From positions 1 to 64,000 of the IMG/VR virus record IMGVR_UViG_3300022200_000019: a stretch of 64,000 bases of DNA. One strand, written 5' to 3'. The number at the start of each line of letters is the position of its first letter. The first letter of the stretch is position 1. Below the pieces are notes generated by a model. It searched no databases, was not told the DNA's origin, and saw nothing but the letters and a program-made list of their open reading frames with translations. This stretch comes from a virus. The position numbers and the translations under genes were made by a program. Below are positions 42,552-51,720 of the stretch, piece by piece.

Positions 42552-43691
42552 ATGAGCAAAACCTACTGTGCTGCTCCCTGGCACGGCCTTCACATCAATT
42601 CATTCGGAAATGTAAAAACCTGCTGCGCAGGCGATCCTAACATATTTGGTGATCTAAATACACAGAGTATTCAAGATATTCTGTTTGGTGAAAAAATGCA
42701 AGAATTACGTGCTACTCTTAGAGAAGGTCGTATGCATGAGCAATACTGCTACAATTGTATTCAAGCAGAACGATATGGTCGTAGCGAAAGATACTGGCAC
42801 AACGAGGTAAGCAAAGACTTCGATTGTTCACAAGCAGAGTTAGATTACCACCGACCCGTTCTAGTTGATGTTCGCTGGAATATTACCTGCAATCAGAGTT
42901 GTAATTACTGTGGGGATAAATGTAGTTCAAAATGGGCAGCATTAAACGGTATTCCGTTTAAATCGCAGGTGCGTCCTTATTATCAACAAGTGCATGATTA
43001 TTTAGAGCAGTATCAGGTTTGGATGCGAGAGATAGCACTGGTCGGTGGTGAACCTTTGTTGTTACCAGAAAATGAGCGACTATTAGACATTGTGCCAGAT
43101 GGTGTTACTATTACTGTTATTACTAATTTTAGTGTAGAGCTATCCGATAATAAAATATTTGAAAAACTATCAAACCGCAAGAATGTTGGCTGGAGTTTGA
43201 GTTTTGACAACATAGGCAAACGTTATGAATATGTCAGATACGGTGGCAAATTTGCACAGCTAGAACGTAATATAGAATCACTCAAGCCTTTATTTAACCA
43301 AGGCCACTGGGCCGGTATTCATGCAGTATACAATTTATATAATTGCACACATCTAAATGAATTTACTGATTGGGCAAAAAGTCACAATCTATCAATACAA
43401 TGGCAAAGCCTATATCAACCAGAATGTCTAGATCCACTAAAGCACAACAATGAAGTTAGAAAGCTAGCACACACAGAACTCGAACAACTATTAAAAAGAA
43501 CAGATTTAACCGATAGCGAGCGCAACTTCTTTGAAACAGCACTAAATAATTTTAACAGTGCTGAAGAACAAGACGAGTCAGCAAAGCTCGCACAGCACGT
43601 AAATGATATAGAGACACTATATCACTCCGATAAAGCAGGCCAATTTCATAAGTTGTGGCCTGAACTGGTTTGTGCCTTAGGACCATTATAG
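42552..43691 (+). CDS. Radical SAM protein with N-terminal cysteine cluster, copy 1
   Basis: A 379-residue enzyme. The canonical C-x3-C-x2-C motif is CNQSCNYC (C113, C117, C120), which binds the SAM-cleaving 4Fe-4S cluster. EIALVGGEPLLLPE near residue 158 is the GGE motif that contacts SAM. Before the SAM domain, residues 6-69 contain C6-APW, C24-C25-AG, and Y-C-YN-C. This is a twitch/SPASM-like auxiliary cluster domain placed at the N-terminus instead of the usual C-terminus. Relatives in this class modify peptides or small molecules; the substrate here is unknown. The gene stands alone between virion genes and a terminator. A second copy of the architecture lies at 54134. Confidence 0.85.
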   Translation: MSKTYCAAPWHGLHINSFGNVKTCCAGDPNIFGDLNTQSIQDILFGEKMQELRATLREGRMHEQYCYNCIQAERYGRSERYWHNEVSKDFDCSQAELDYHRPVLVDVRWNITCNQSCNYCGDKCSSKWAALNGIPFKSQVRPYYQQVHDYLEQYQVWMREIALVGGEPLLLPENERLLDIVPDGVTITVITNFSVELSDNKIFEKLSNRKNVGWSLSFDNIGKRYEYVRYGGKFAQLERNIESLKPLFNQGHWAGIHAVYNLYNCTHLNEFTDWAKSHNLSIQWQSLYQPECLDPLKHNNEVRKLAHTELEQLLKRTDLTDSERNFFETALNNFNSAEEQDESAKLAQHVNDIETLYHSDKAGQFHKLWPELVCALGPL

Positions 43692-43773
43692 GCACGGCTT
43701 GTGGCAAAATCCACAGGCGTCTGGTGCTAGCTACCCAGAAGCAACTCTCGCTACCATTGCTTTTAAAGTGAGG
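43692..43773 (+). other. Intergenic stretch with possible RNA structure
   Basis: About 80 nt with small self-complementary segments (GTGG/CCAC and CTGG/CCAG around GCTAGCTAC) before the terminator. No tRNA fold, Shine-Dalgarno or open frame is visible. It may be a structured 3' UTR. Confidence 0.3.
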
Positions 43774-43796
43774 AGCCCGTGAAAACGGGCTTTTTT
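43774..43796 (+). terminator. Intrinsic terminator after the radical SAM gene
   Basis: AGCCCGT/ACGGGCT with a GAAA loop is followed by five T. It overlaps the stop codon of the convergent HNH gene. Confidence 0.92.
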
Positions 43797-44337
43797 ATCG
43801 CTGATTAACGACAATAGGATCTTGTTCTAGATTTAAATATTGCGCCCAGGAAGGGTGGTTAATGCGAAGTTGTGTTTTACGTATTGAATTTGCCAATTGA
43901 TAGTAGTCTGGTGTAAACGGAGCACGTTTAGGTTTAATCAATTTGTCGCTTTTGTCCCAATTGCATGGTTTACAAGCAGTTACACAATTATCCCATTCTG
44001 TTTTGCCGCCCATGCTTTTGGGAACAACATGATCAATGGTTAGTTGCGCTGGTACAAATGTGTCGCCGCAATATTGACACTGGAACATGTCACGAACATA
44101 CAGATTTGTTCTACTAAATGTTTTTGTTTTGCGTTTAGTATAACCGCTCTTTAGTGCAATTACACTAGGAACACGCATGACAGTTTTTTGGCTATGAACC
44201 GCCCAATCATCGTACCACTCTAGTACATGAACTTTTTCTAAAAACAAGAGTTTAACTGCTTGCTGCCAGTGAACAGCACTAAGTGGGATATAACTTAATG
44301 GTTGGTAATCTGGACCTAAAACTAATGTGTGAGCCAT
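43795..44337 (-). CDS. HNH endonuclease
   Basis: A 180-residue protein. Residues about 86-121 carry the HNH core: CQYCGD, then LTIDHVVPKSMGG with the catalytic His in IDHV, then W-D-N and CKPCN. Both Cys pairs are present, so this is the zinc-stabilised HNH type. Such enzymes cut or nick DNA. In many phages an HNH protein encoded next to the terminase helps packaging cleavage; homing activity is the other possibility. It is divergent from gp17. The start ATG lies 5 nt after one half of a palindromic late promoter, with no Shine-Dalgarno. Confidence 0.85.
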   Translation of the reverse strand: MAHTLVLGPDYQPLSYIPLSAVHWQQAVKLLFLEKVHVLEWYDDWAVHSQKTVMRVPSVIALKSGYTKRKTKTFSRTNLYVRDMFQCQYCGDTFVPAQLTIDHVVPKSMGGKTEWDNCVTACKPCNWDKSDKLIKPKRAPFTPDYYQLANSIRKTQLRINHPSWAQYLNLEQDPIVVNQR

Positions 44338-44341
44338 CGTT

Positions 44342-44357
44342 GTATTTAATTAAATAC
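44342..44357. promoter_or_regulatory. Palindromic divergent late promoter (GTATTTAATTAAATAC)
   Basis: A perfect 16-bp palindrome gives TTAAATA on each strand. The minus half is 5 nt from the HNH ATG. The plus half is 20 nt from the gp17 ATG and is followed by AAGG. Confidence 0.7.
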
Positions 44358-44376
44358 GTTATTAAGGTATCAGAAT

Positions 44377-45942
44377 ATGTCCAAGAGTCTTGACGGAGTA
44401 CTTACAAAACGTGCCCATATAAGGATGAATTATACTCCTGAACAAATACAGGAGTTTGCAAAATGTGCTGATCCAGTATCTGGCCCATTTTATTTCATGG
44501 ACAATTTTTTCCACATTCAGCATCCTACCAAGGGCAAGATGAACTATCATCCGTTTGAATATCAGAAACACCTGATCGACACCTATCATAATTACAGATT
44601 TAGTATTAGCCTGATGCCCAGACAAACTGGCAAAAGCACCAGCGCAGCGGGTTACTTGTTGTGGTACGGTATGTTTAAACCTGATTCGACTATTCTTATT
44701 GCTGCACACAAATACGCTGGAGCACAGGAAATTATGCAGCGTATTCGTTATGCGTATGAATTGTGTCCAGATCATATACGTGCAGGTGTAACTTCATACA
44801 ACAAGGGATCAATTGAGTTTGATAATGGATCGCGCATTGTGGCGCAAGCAACTACAGAAAATACTGGACGTGGTATGAGTATTACACTACTTTACGCAGA
44901 TGAATTTGCATTTGTGCGGCCTACTATTGCAAAAGAATTCTGGACTAGTATTTCACCAACACTTGCAACAGGCGGTAAGGCTATTATTACAAGTACGCCT
45001 AACTCGGACGAAGACCAATTTGCACTAATTTGGAAACAGGCAAATAAAACTGAGGATGAGTTTGGCAATGAAACAGAGCTGGGCATTAATGGGTTTCGTG
45101 CATACAGAGCTCACTGGAGTGAACATCCAGACAGAGACGAAAAATGGGCAGCAGAAGAACGTGGGCGCATTGGTGAAGAACGATTCCGACGCGAGCATGA
45201 ATGTGAATTCATTATCAACGATGAGACTCTTATTAATGCTACAACACTGGTAGATCTGGAAGGTACAGAACCAGTGCGCAAGACAGGACAAGTTCGCTGG
45301 TATGATGAAGTTAAGAAAAATCACATATATGTGGTTGCACTGGATCCCAGCCTGGGCACAGGAGGCGATCCTGCTGCAATACAAGTTTTTGATGCAAATA
45401 CCACTGTGCAGGTTGCAGAATGGAAACATAACAAAACACCTATTCCAACACAGATACGTATTCTCAACGATATTGTAAAAGCAATTTACGAAAAAACACA
45501 AGACGGTACGAGCATTTATTACTCAATTGAAAATAACACAATTGGCGAAGCAGCACTTATTAGTTTAGCAGAGTTTGGTGAAGACAACTTCCCAGGTATG
45601 ATGTTAAGTGAACCTAAATCAGCAGGAACAGGAAGACGTTTCCGCAAAGGATTTAATACTACTAACAAATCTAAAATTTCTGCCTGCGCTAAACTTAAAA
45701 ACTTAGTTGAAACTAAGAAAATGATAGTAAACAGCAAAAGTCTTATTTCTGAATTTAAGACGTTTGTAGCACATGGTACAAGTTATGCTGCTAAAATTGG
45801 CGAAACTGACGATTTAGTAATGGCAACTGTTCTTGCTGTGCGTATGATGCAAGTACTTCAAAACTATCATGCAGAACTTAACACACAAATTGCTGATTTT
45901 GGTGATGAAGAAATTCCCCCTATGCCATTTATAATGTTTTGA
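44377..45942 (+). CDS. 17: Terminase large subunit, gp17 family
   Basis: The packaging motor ATPase and nuclease, 521 residues (T4 gp17 has 610). The ATPase domain has an adenine-binding-like FEYQKHLID near 60, Walker A MPRQTGKST near 80-88, Walker B LLYADEF near 171-177 and ITSTPNS as the coupling motif. The RNase H-like nuclease domain has YVVALDPSLGTGGD with the first catalytic Asp, YSIENN with the Glu, and ETDDLVMATV with the last Asp pair. All key residues are present. It works with gp16 (38819) and the portal. Transcription comes from the palindromic late promoter. Confidence 0.97.
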   Translation: MSKSLDGVLTKRAHIRMNYTPEQIQEFAKCADPVSGPFYFMDNFFHIQHPTKGKMNYHPFEYQKHLIDTYHNYRFSISLMPRQTGKSTSAAGYLLWYGMFKPDSTILIAAHKYAGAQEIMQRIRYAYELCPDHIRAGVTSYNKGSIEFDNGSRIVAQATTENTGRGMSITLLYADEFAFVRPTIAKEFWTSISPTLATGGKAIITSTPNSDEDQFALIWKQANKTEDEFGNETELGINGFRAYRAHWSEHPDRDEKWAAEERGRIGEERFRREHECEFIINDETLINATTLVDLEGTEPVRKTGQVRWYDEVKKNHIYVVALDPSLGTGGDPAAIQVFDANTTVQVAEWKHNKTPIPTQIRILNDIVKAIYEKTQDGTSIYYSIENNTIGEAALISLAEFGEDNFPGMMLSEPKSAGTGRRFRKGFNTTNKSKISACAKLKNLVETKKMIVNSKSLISEFKTFVAHGTSYAAKIGETDDLVMATVLAVRMMQVLQNYHAELNTQIADFGDEEIPPMPFIMF

Positions 45943-45943
45943 A

Positions 45944-45951
45944 CATAAATA
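45944..45951 (+). promoter_or_regulatory. T4-type late promoter (CATAAATA)
   Basis: It begins 2 nt after the gp17 stop and lies 21 nt before ATG 45973. Confidence 0.72.
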
Positions 45952-45972
45952 CGACATTAACGCAGAAGAATT

Positions 45973-48900
45973 ATGGATAGCACAGCAACAAATCTCTTTA
46001 ATTTACTTGTAAGTCGCGATTACACAGTTAAAACGTTAACTAGTCAAGGTAAGCCAGAAGTTAATCCTGGCGATGCTGAAATGTTCTCGTTTGACTTTGA
46101 AACAGCTCGCAATAACTACGGAACAGTGGTTATTTTGCTGGATGACGAAAGTAATTTTGAAGTATATTATGGCGACAATGTTGGTAAAAACATGGAAGCC
46201 GAGGACAAAGATGCTTGGTACGATTTTTTAAATCAACTAAAAACATTCGCCACACGTAATTTATTAACCTTTACATTAAAGAATCTAAATAAGTTAAAAT
46301 ATAGCATGCAAGGTATGGCTGCTATTAACGAAGGTTTATTTGAAGGATGGAGCGGAACTAAACGCACTAGCTACAATGATAAACCAGGAACAACTCGCTT
46401 AAAAATTGTTCATAGTCGAGAACTAGGTGAAGGCGAACAGCGTTTTCGTAATATTGAAAAATTATACGTTGAAAATACCGAAGGCGAGCGTTTTAAGTTA
46501 CCATTTACTACCTTAGTAGGCGGACGTGCAATGGCTCGTCACGTTGCTGAAGGTGGTACACCATACGATGTGTTTGGACAACACATTACAGATATGGTGC
46601 GCGAGGCCAATATTCTAAGTAAATTTGTAAGAACAACACGAGCAATTACTGAAGATGATGCTGAACAATATGAAGTTGTTACAGCAGGGCGAGATCGCTA
46701 TCAAACAGTACGTAGTAGATTAAAGAGCCTGGCTGGAAAACGTAGATATCATGCATATAAAGAATCCTGGGATCCTGCTATACTAGAACAAGACAGTGCT
46801 ATCGTTGATGCACTCCGGGGATCATTTATTACAACATCTGTGCCAGCACAGATTGAAGAAGCACTTCCGTACATCGCACAAAACATTCAATCAACCGACA
46901 CCAAGGAATCAACTATGAAAGAATTTAATCAATTTGCCAATTGGGCAGAAACTGTAACTGAAGGCACCTGGGCTATTCCAGATGACGAAGCTAAAATTAA
47001 AAAATTAAAAGAAATTCTAGCAAAACCACTACCAGTTGGTGTTGACGCAATGAATGCTACCGGCGTTCTATATGATATTATTGGTGATGATGAATTGTTT
47101 GATAGTTTAGCAGCATTGGCAGAAGATGATCCAGAAGCAGATGCTCGTCCAGTAATTGAACATTGGCTTGAGATATATACCGATTCTTATCCGGGTTTAG
47201 AAGATTTAGCAGATCGTGTACTTGGTGGAAATGATGAATTGGAATTCGACGAGGCTGCGGATGTTGGTGCACGTGGAATGAACAAATATGGAATGAGTGC
47301 TATTAAAACAGCGCAAGGTTTCTTTGCACTATTAAATGGTAAGGTAGTAGCTGGTCCATTTGATAGTATTGAAGAACTAAAAGCATATCAAGAAGAAGAA
47401 TTAAACAAAGATGTTAACGAGCAATTAGACATCGATACAGGAAAAGAACAGCGTAAACAAGAACGTGATGCAATGTTAGAAATGAGTGCATGGCGTAAAC
47501 TAGCTGGCATGCAAGAAAAAGTTTATGAAGATTTTACTGCGTTCCAGGAACCAACCACTGTAAACGAAACACAATTTAGCGATACTCCATTGCGTGATCG
47601 AGAAGATTACCTAGAAAAAAGTAAAGCACTATATGATTTACTACGCGATCCAAGTTTATTTGATGACGAAGAAGCACAACAAGCAATCCAACAGCGCATT
47701 CTACGTTTAAATGACGAAGCACGTGAGATGGGATTAATTGAAATGTCCGAATCAGAATATGCTTCAAAATTAGAACAAGACATTTTAGAAGATTGGGGTT
47801 CGAGTGATTGGTCTGCTGCTGTTAAGATGTTTAAAGAATATCTAGATCAAGGCATGAGTATTATTGATGCAGCAGAGTGGGTTGTGGAACATTTTGAAGA
47901 TTATGGTGAAGACGGTGAACCAGCATTTACAGCACAACAACTGATTCATGTCGCCGCTGCTAGAGATCCTGAAATTGAAGAATTAGTTGCAGGTTTTTAT
48001 CGTTTATTTGCTGAACGTGATGTTAAAGAAGCAAACGCTAGCGATCTAGGCAAAGAAGGTGTTGATTGGTTTGCTCCTGCAGACACAGAACCATACGATC
48101 CAGAACGCGATGATCCACGTGATGATCCTAATTATGGTTTTGACCGCAAGCCAACTAAACCACAGCCAACAATTGCGCCAGGTGCAAAAAAGACACAAGA
48201 GGCTAACGCCGGTAAATTTGGCGCAGCAGACGGTAACGAAGAAGAAGCAGAACAAATCGTTCCCGGCGAAAACAACGCAGAAGTAGAAAAAATCGAAGAA
48301 GCACCAGGCGATGAACAATTGCCACCGGGGTATTCTCGTGTAGGTCCTAGAGGTGTTTTAGTAGGTCCGTCGGGTAATTTATCAAATTGGAGAGATCCAA
48401 ACATGGATCCAGACTACTGGGCCAGAGATAACATGACCAAGTACGACATGGATGCTGATAATGAATGGGATGAAATTGAGAACTGGTTAACTAGCGGTTC
48501 ATATAAGGCAGGCAACGATCTTCGTAGATCAATGATGCTTAAGAAGTACGGACTAGATCAAGGAGTCACTCCAGAAAAACTAGCAAAAGCAAGAGAGAAA
48601 GCAGATGCTATTAAAAAAGCAGCACAAGATAAAGAAGACAAATTTTATAAAGATATGGAAATTGCTCGTATCTTAGGACGCGATGCAGGTTCTACAGCAG
48701 ACTATGAAAGAAACCGTGCTGAAACAGAAAAAGAACTTGCTGGTATTAGAAAGAACGCTGGACTAGCTACTTCTATTAAAGCAACACCATTAAATACCTT
48801 AAACAAAGATGGTTCTAAAGGTTCTGTTAACGTAGGCCAAGGCTGGAGCGATCAGATGGACATTGATGATTTAGATCGTGTAAGTGCTAAGTACAGCACC

Positions 48901-49662
48901 AGTCCTTCTTCAGATCAAACCGCAGCATTAGCACACCAAGAGCGTGACTTTGCTCCAGGTAGCGATGAAGCGTGGGATCAATACGTAGCGAAGCACGGTA
49001 GCAAGAACAAAGTTCCAACTACCAGAAAGATGGGTATGGACGTAATGGATCTTGGGCTAAAAGGCGAAAGCAAAGAAGCTCAACAGAAAAAGGTTAGTGA
49101 AGCGGGTAAGCCAGATTTCTTAGACTTAGACAAGGACGGTGATAAAAAAGAGCCAATGAAGCAAGCTGCTCGAGACGCTGAAAAGAAAGGTGATAAAGAA
49201 CTCGATGAACGCTCGTTAACAAAAGGCGAGGAAAAGAAACGCGAAAAATATGTTAAGGGTATGAAGAAATCAAAAGCAGACTTCAAAAAGCGTTACGGTA
49301 AGCGTGGCGAAGAAGTAATGTACGCAACTGCTACCAAGATGGCAAAAGAAGGTGAAGGCGAAACTTCCGGAGGAACAAACGTGTACGGTAAAGGAATTTA
49401 TGAAAGTTTAACAGAACTTGAAAACGATTTAGACTTAGAGCTAGGTCATGGCATTACTGCTACTAGTCAGTTAGATAACAAACCGGTTGATTTAATTGAA
49501 CCGGAAGAAGTTGGCACAACTGATATTGCTGTAGTAGCACCAATTGAAGAACCTAAAGAAAAGAACTTAGGCGATAAGATCGCCGATAAAGGCGCAGAAC
49601 TAAGCGCACAAATTGATGCCGCACTAGCGGATATTAAACGATTAGCGGGAATGGGCAACTAA
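45973..49662 (+). CDS. Very large mosaic virion-associated protein, unknown
   Basis: A 1229-residue, strongly acidic protein. Residues 1-250 form an ordered domain (MFSFDFETARNNYGTVVILL, YVENTEGERFKLPFTTLVGG, RAMARHVAEGGTPYDVFGQH). The rest is a string of helical, low-complexity modules. The EFNQFANWAETVTEGTW segment near 316 resembles protease-cut leaders of other virion proteins, and YGMSAIKTAQGFFALLNGKV is a small beta unit. Near 1050-1120, DFLDLDKDGDKKEP is a calcium-loop-like segment followed by KREKYVKGMKKSKADFKKRY and EEVMYATATKMAKE. The tail ends DIKRLAGMGN. It probably acts in head assembly or is packaged internally, but no function is established. Confidence 0.75.
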   Translation: MDSTATNLFNLLVSRDYTVKTLTSQGKPEVNPGDAEMFSFDFETARNNYGTVVILLDDESNFEVYYGDNVGKNMEAEDKDAWYDFLNQLKTFATRNLLTFTLKNLNKLKYSMQGMAAINEGLFEGWSGTKRTSYNDKPGTTRLKIVHSRELGEGEQRFRNIEKLYVENTEGERFKLPFTTLVGGRAMARHVAEGGTPYDVFGQHITDMVREANILSKFVRTTRAITEDDAEQYEVVTAGRDRYQTVRSRLKSLAGKRRYHAYKESWDPAILEQDSAIVDALRGSFITTSVPAQIEEALPYIAQNIQSTDTKESTMKEFNQFANWAETVTEGTWAIPDDEAKIKKLKEILAKPLPVGVDAMNATGVLYDIIGDDELFDSLAALAEDDPEADARPVIEHWLEIYTDSYPGLEDLADRVLGGNDELEFDEAADVGARGMNKYGMSAIKTAQGFFALLNGKVVAGPFDSIEELKAYQEEELNKDVNEQLDIDTGKEQRKQERDAMLEMSAWRKLAGMQEKVYEDFTAFQEPTTVNETQFSDTPLRDREDYLEKSKALYDLLRDPSLFDDEEAQQAIQQRILRLNDEAREMGLIEMSESEYASKLEQDILEDWGSSDWSAAVKMFKEYLDQGMSIIDAAEWVVEHFEDYGEDGEPAFTAQQLIHVAAARDPEIEELVAGFYRLFAERDVKEANASDLGKEGVDWFAPADTEPYDPERDDPRDDPNYGFDRKPTKPQPTIAPGAKKTQEANAGKFGAADGNEEEAEQIVPGENNAEVEKIEEAPGDEQLPPGYSRVGPRGVLVGPSGNLSNWRDPNMDPDYWARDNMTKYDMDADNEWDEIENWLTSGSYKAGNDLRRSMMLKKYGLDQGVTPEKLAKAREKADAIKKAAQDKEDKFYKDMEIARILGRDAGSTADYERNRAETEKELAGIRKNAGLATSIKATPLNTLNKDGSKGSVNVGQGWSDQMDIDDLDRVSAKYSTSPSSDQTAALAHQERDFAPGSDEAWDQYVAKHGSKNKVPTTRKMGMDVMDLGLKGESKEAQQKKVSEAGKPDFLDLDKDGDKKEPMKQAARDAEKKGDKELDERSLTKGEEKKREKYVKGMKKSKADFKKRYGKRGEEVMYATATKMAKEGEGETSGGTNVYGKGIYESLTELENDLDLELGHGITATSQLDNKPVDLIEPEEVGTTDIAVVAPIEEPKEKNLGDKIADKGAELSAQIDAALADIKRLAGMGN

Positions 49663-49687
49663 GCTCAAGCGATATACGCTAAAACAC

Positions 49688-49711
49688 AACGGGCCCAATG
49701 GGCCCGTTTTT
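49688..49711 (+). terminator. Intrinsic terminator
   Basis: An 8-bp GC-rich stem (ACGGGCCC/GGGCCCGT, loop AAT) is followed by T residues. A late promoter begins 2 nt later. Confidence 0.93.
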
Positions 49712-49712
49712 C

Positions 49713-49720
49713 GTTAAATA
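49713..49720 (+). promoter_or_regulatory. Late promoter 5 nt before a start codon (GTTAAATA)
   Basis: GTTAAATA, ATTTT, then ATG 49726. The upstream terminator isolates the gene, so expression must start here, without a leader. Confidence 0.7.
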
Positions 49721-49725
49721 ATTTT

Positions 49726-50595
49726 ATGCATGCAGTAGCACTTATAAACTATCCAGGACATTTCTTATCAACACTGGGAACCATTAAAAATTTCCTGGAA
49801 ATAACCAAATGGCGACCGCCTTGGTATATTTTTGTAGATGATCTAGGACCACAGTGGGAAGCCTGGCCAGATTATCTAAACGATCTAAAATCAGCAATTG
49901 ATTTAAACTTTCCCAATCTAAATCCAACCTATATTTTATTCTCAGAATTTGAATTCCCCTATGTGTGGGATGGATGGTTAAGGCAGCAAATGGTAAAACT
50001 TAATCTGGATAGATTCTTACCAGGAGATCTTTGGTATGTAACAGACGGAGATGTTGTCTGTGAAAGGTTAATCAGCGCCAACGAAATACCATATAACTAT
50101 CAAACAACACATAATCCTCTTATTAACGCACAACAGTATACATATATTAAGCATATGCTAGGCATAGATGAAAAATTAAAATTACACAACGAAGATGTAT
50201 ATACACACCACATTCCAGTGCGTTGGGTTAGCCGAGATGATTTGCACGGACTTTACAGACATGTATCAGATACGGTGGGCAATGACGCAAATATTGCGCA
50301 TTTTAATCTAATGCGCGAAGAATGTATCATAGGTTATGGTCCAACATCCGAACATATGAGCATGACAGAATGGGACTTGCTAGAAACCTGGCGAATATTA
50401 ATAGATGGCCAAACATCCAATTTTCGATATTGGGTTATCGACGATGGCGCAGTGCCCAGACAAAACGTACCGGTTACACGCTTAAAGACATTTTTTGGCA
50501 CAGATCGGGACTTTTCTCAAGAATATTTTGAAAAACAAGGATTACAGGTGCCTACAGACGCATGGGAAAAGGTTTGTGAAATTTCTCGCACATAA
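49726..50595 (+). CDS. Glycosyltransferase-like protein (DUF6492-like)
   Basis: A 289-residue protein with a GT-A-like layout. The opening HAVALINYPGHFLSTLGTIK is the first strand/helix. A central LWYVTDGDVVCERLI (about 104-118) supplies the D-x-D metal/nucleotide-sugar motif. FPYVWDGWLRQQMVKLNLDR just before it is typical of the DUF6492 type. A later HNEDVYTHHIPVRWVSRDDL and the conserved GYGPTSEHMSMTEWDLLETW region follow. Donor and acceptor sugars are unknown. The gene is isolated by a terminator upstream and a new promoter downstream, and depends on the adjoining late promoter with no ribosome-binding site. Confidence 0.7.
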   Translation: MHAVALINYPGHFLSTLGTIKNFLEITKWRPPWYIFVDDLGPQWEAWPDYLNDLKSAIDLNFPNLNPTYILFSEFEFPYVWDGWLRQQMVKLNLDRFLPGDLWYVTDGDVVCERLISANEIPYNYQTTHNPLINAQQYTYIKHMLGIDEKLKLHNEDVYTHHIPVRWVSRDDLHGLYRHVSDTVGNDANIAHFNLMREECIIGYGPTSEHMSMTEWDLLETWRILIDGQTSNFRYWVIDDGAVPRQNVPVTRLKTFFGTDRDFSQEYFEKQGLQVPTDAWEKVCEISRT

Positions 50596-50610
50596 TTTAC
50601 CGTTTTCTAG

Positions 50611-50640
50611 TTGACTTACTAAATACTTTTGTGTTATACT
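50611..50640 (+). promoter_or_regulatory. Sigma-70-type promoter of gp32
   Basis: TTGACT (50611-50616), an 18-nt spacer and TATACT (50635-50640) give a near-consensus early promoter. Confidence 0.8.
50618..50625 (+). promoter_or_regulatory. Late promoter nested in the gp32 early promoter (ACTAAATA)
   Basis: ACTAAATA falls inside the spacer of the sigma-70 promoter, so the two would be mutually exclusive. Confidence 0.55.
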
Positions 50641-50738
50641 TACTTGGTAAGTGTAGCAATTTTTGTTTGTTTTAGTAAAAACATTCTAGGCATACACTTA
50701 GGCATAAGGTAAAAAACATAGGCATAAGGCATAAGGAG
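50638..50738 (+). promoter_or_regulatory. Leader of gp32 with four AGGCATA repeats
   Basis: A 6-bp hairpin (ACTTAC/GTAAGT) lies at the predicted 5' end. The leader is T/A-rich and ends with AGGCATA at 50688, 50700, 50720 and 50727. The last copy runs into AAGGAG (50733-50738). T4 gp32 represses its own translation by binding its leader, so this is a candidate operator. Confidence 0.5.
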
Positions 50739-50746
50739 ATAATACT

Positions 50747-51706
50747 ATGGCATCTTTAGCAGATATTCGTGCCCGACTAGCAGCACAAGAAAACAAGGCT
50801 AGTGGTTCAACTTTCCAAGGCGACAACGCCATTTATCCACACTGGAACATTGCAGAAGGCGAAACCGCAACTGTTCGCTTCCTTCCAGATGGTGACACAT
50901 CTAATCCGTTCTTTTGGGTTGAACGCCAAATGATTCGTTTGCCATTTAACGGCGTGGTAGGCGGAGATAACAAGCAGGTTGTTGTGTCAGTGCCCTGCGT
51001 AGAAATGTGGAACGAAACGTGTCCGATTTTGACAGAAGTTCGTGCTTGGTTCAAGGATCCTTCGCTAGAAGATATGGGTCGCAAATATTGGAAGAAGCGT
51101 AGTTACTTGTTCCAGGGTTTTGTACACACTAATCCAATGGAAGACGACAAGACACCTGAGAATCCAATTCGTCGGTTCATTATTTCACCGCAAATCTTTA
51201 CCACTATTAAGGCATCACTAATGGATCCTGATATGGAAGAATTGCCAACTGATTACAATAATGGACTTGACTTCCGCATTACTAAGACCACAAAGGGTGG
51301 TTATGCTGATTATTCAACTTCAAGTTGGGCTCGTAAGGAATCTGCACTTAATGCAGACGAAATGGAAGCGATTGAAAAGTATGGCTTATTTGATCTCAAA
51401 TCGTTCCTTCCTAACAAGCCGGGCGACATTGAGTTGAAGGTTATGGCCGAAATGTTTGAAGCATCGGTTGATGGCAAGGCATATGATCCGGATAAGTGGG
51501 GGTCTTATTTCAAACCAGCAGGCATGAACTTCGGTGATTCAGAAACAGCAGCACCCAAAGCAGCACCTGCGGCAGTTGAAGCACCGTTTGAAACTGCTCC
51601 ACAAGCAGCACCTGTAGTAGAACCTAAGGTAGAAGCAGCGCCAGCAGCGGGTGCAGACAAGGCACAAGACATCCTTGCTATGATCCGCGCACGGCAGTCC
51701 TCATAA
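50747..51706 (+). CDS. 32: Single-stranded DNA-binding protein, gp32 family
   Basis: A 319-residue protein (T4 gp32 has 301). The N-terminal SLADIRARLAAQENKASGST is the cooperative-binding region. The OB-fold core includes IYPHWNIAEGETATVRFLPD (about 28-47), FWVERQMIRLPFNGVVGG, and a Cys pair in VPCVEMWNETCPI that, with nearby residues, occupies the place of the T4 zinc site. DIKSGLDFRITKTTKGGYADY-like strands follow. The C-terminal 55 residues are Ala/Pro/Glu-rich with the last stretch ILAMIRARQSS, the interaction tail for replication and recombination partners. The gene has an early and an overlapping late promoter, a long leader and its own strong terminator. Confidence 0.95.
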   Translation: MASLADIRARLAAQENKASGSTFQGDNAIYPHWNIAEGETATVRFLPDGDTSNPFFWVERQMIRLPFNGVVGGDNKQVVVSVPCVEMWNETCPILTEVRAWFKDPSLEDMGRKYWKKRSYLFQGFVHTNPMEDDKTPENPIRRFIISPQIFTTIKASLMDPDMEELPTDYNNGLDFRITKTTKGGYADYSTSSWARKESALNADEMEAIEKYGLFDLKSFLPNKPGDIELKVMAEMFEASVDGKAYDPDKWGSYFKPAGMNFGDSETAAPKAAPAAVEAPFETAPQAAPVVEPKVEAAPAAGADKAQDILAMIRARQSS

Positions 51707-51720
51707 TTTAAGGGTACAAT

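Noticed and set aside
43692-43773. Possible tRNA gene
   Set aside because: No acceptor, D or T-arm pairing in the right order, no TTC-like T-loop and no CCA end.
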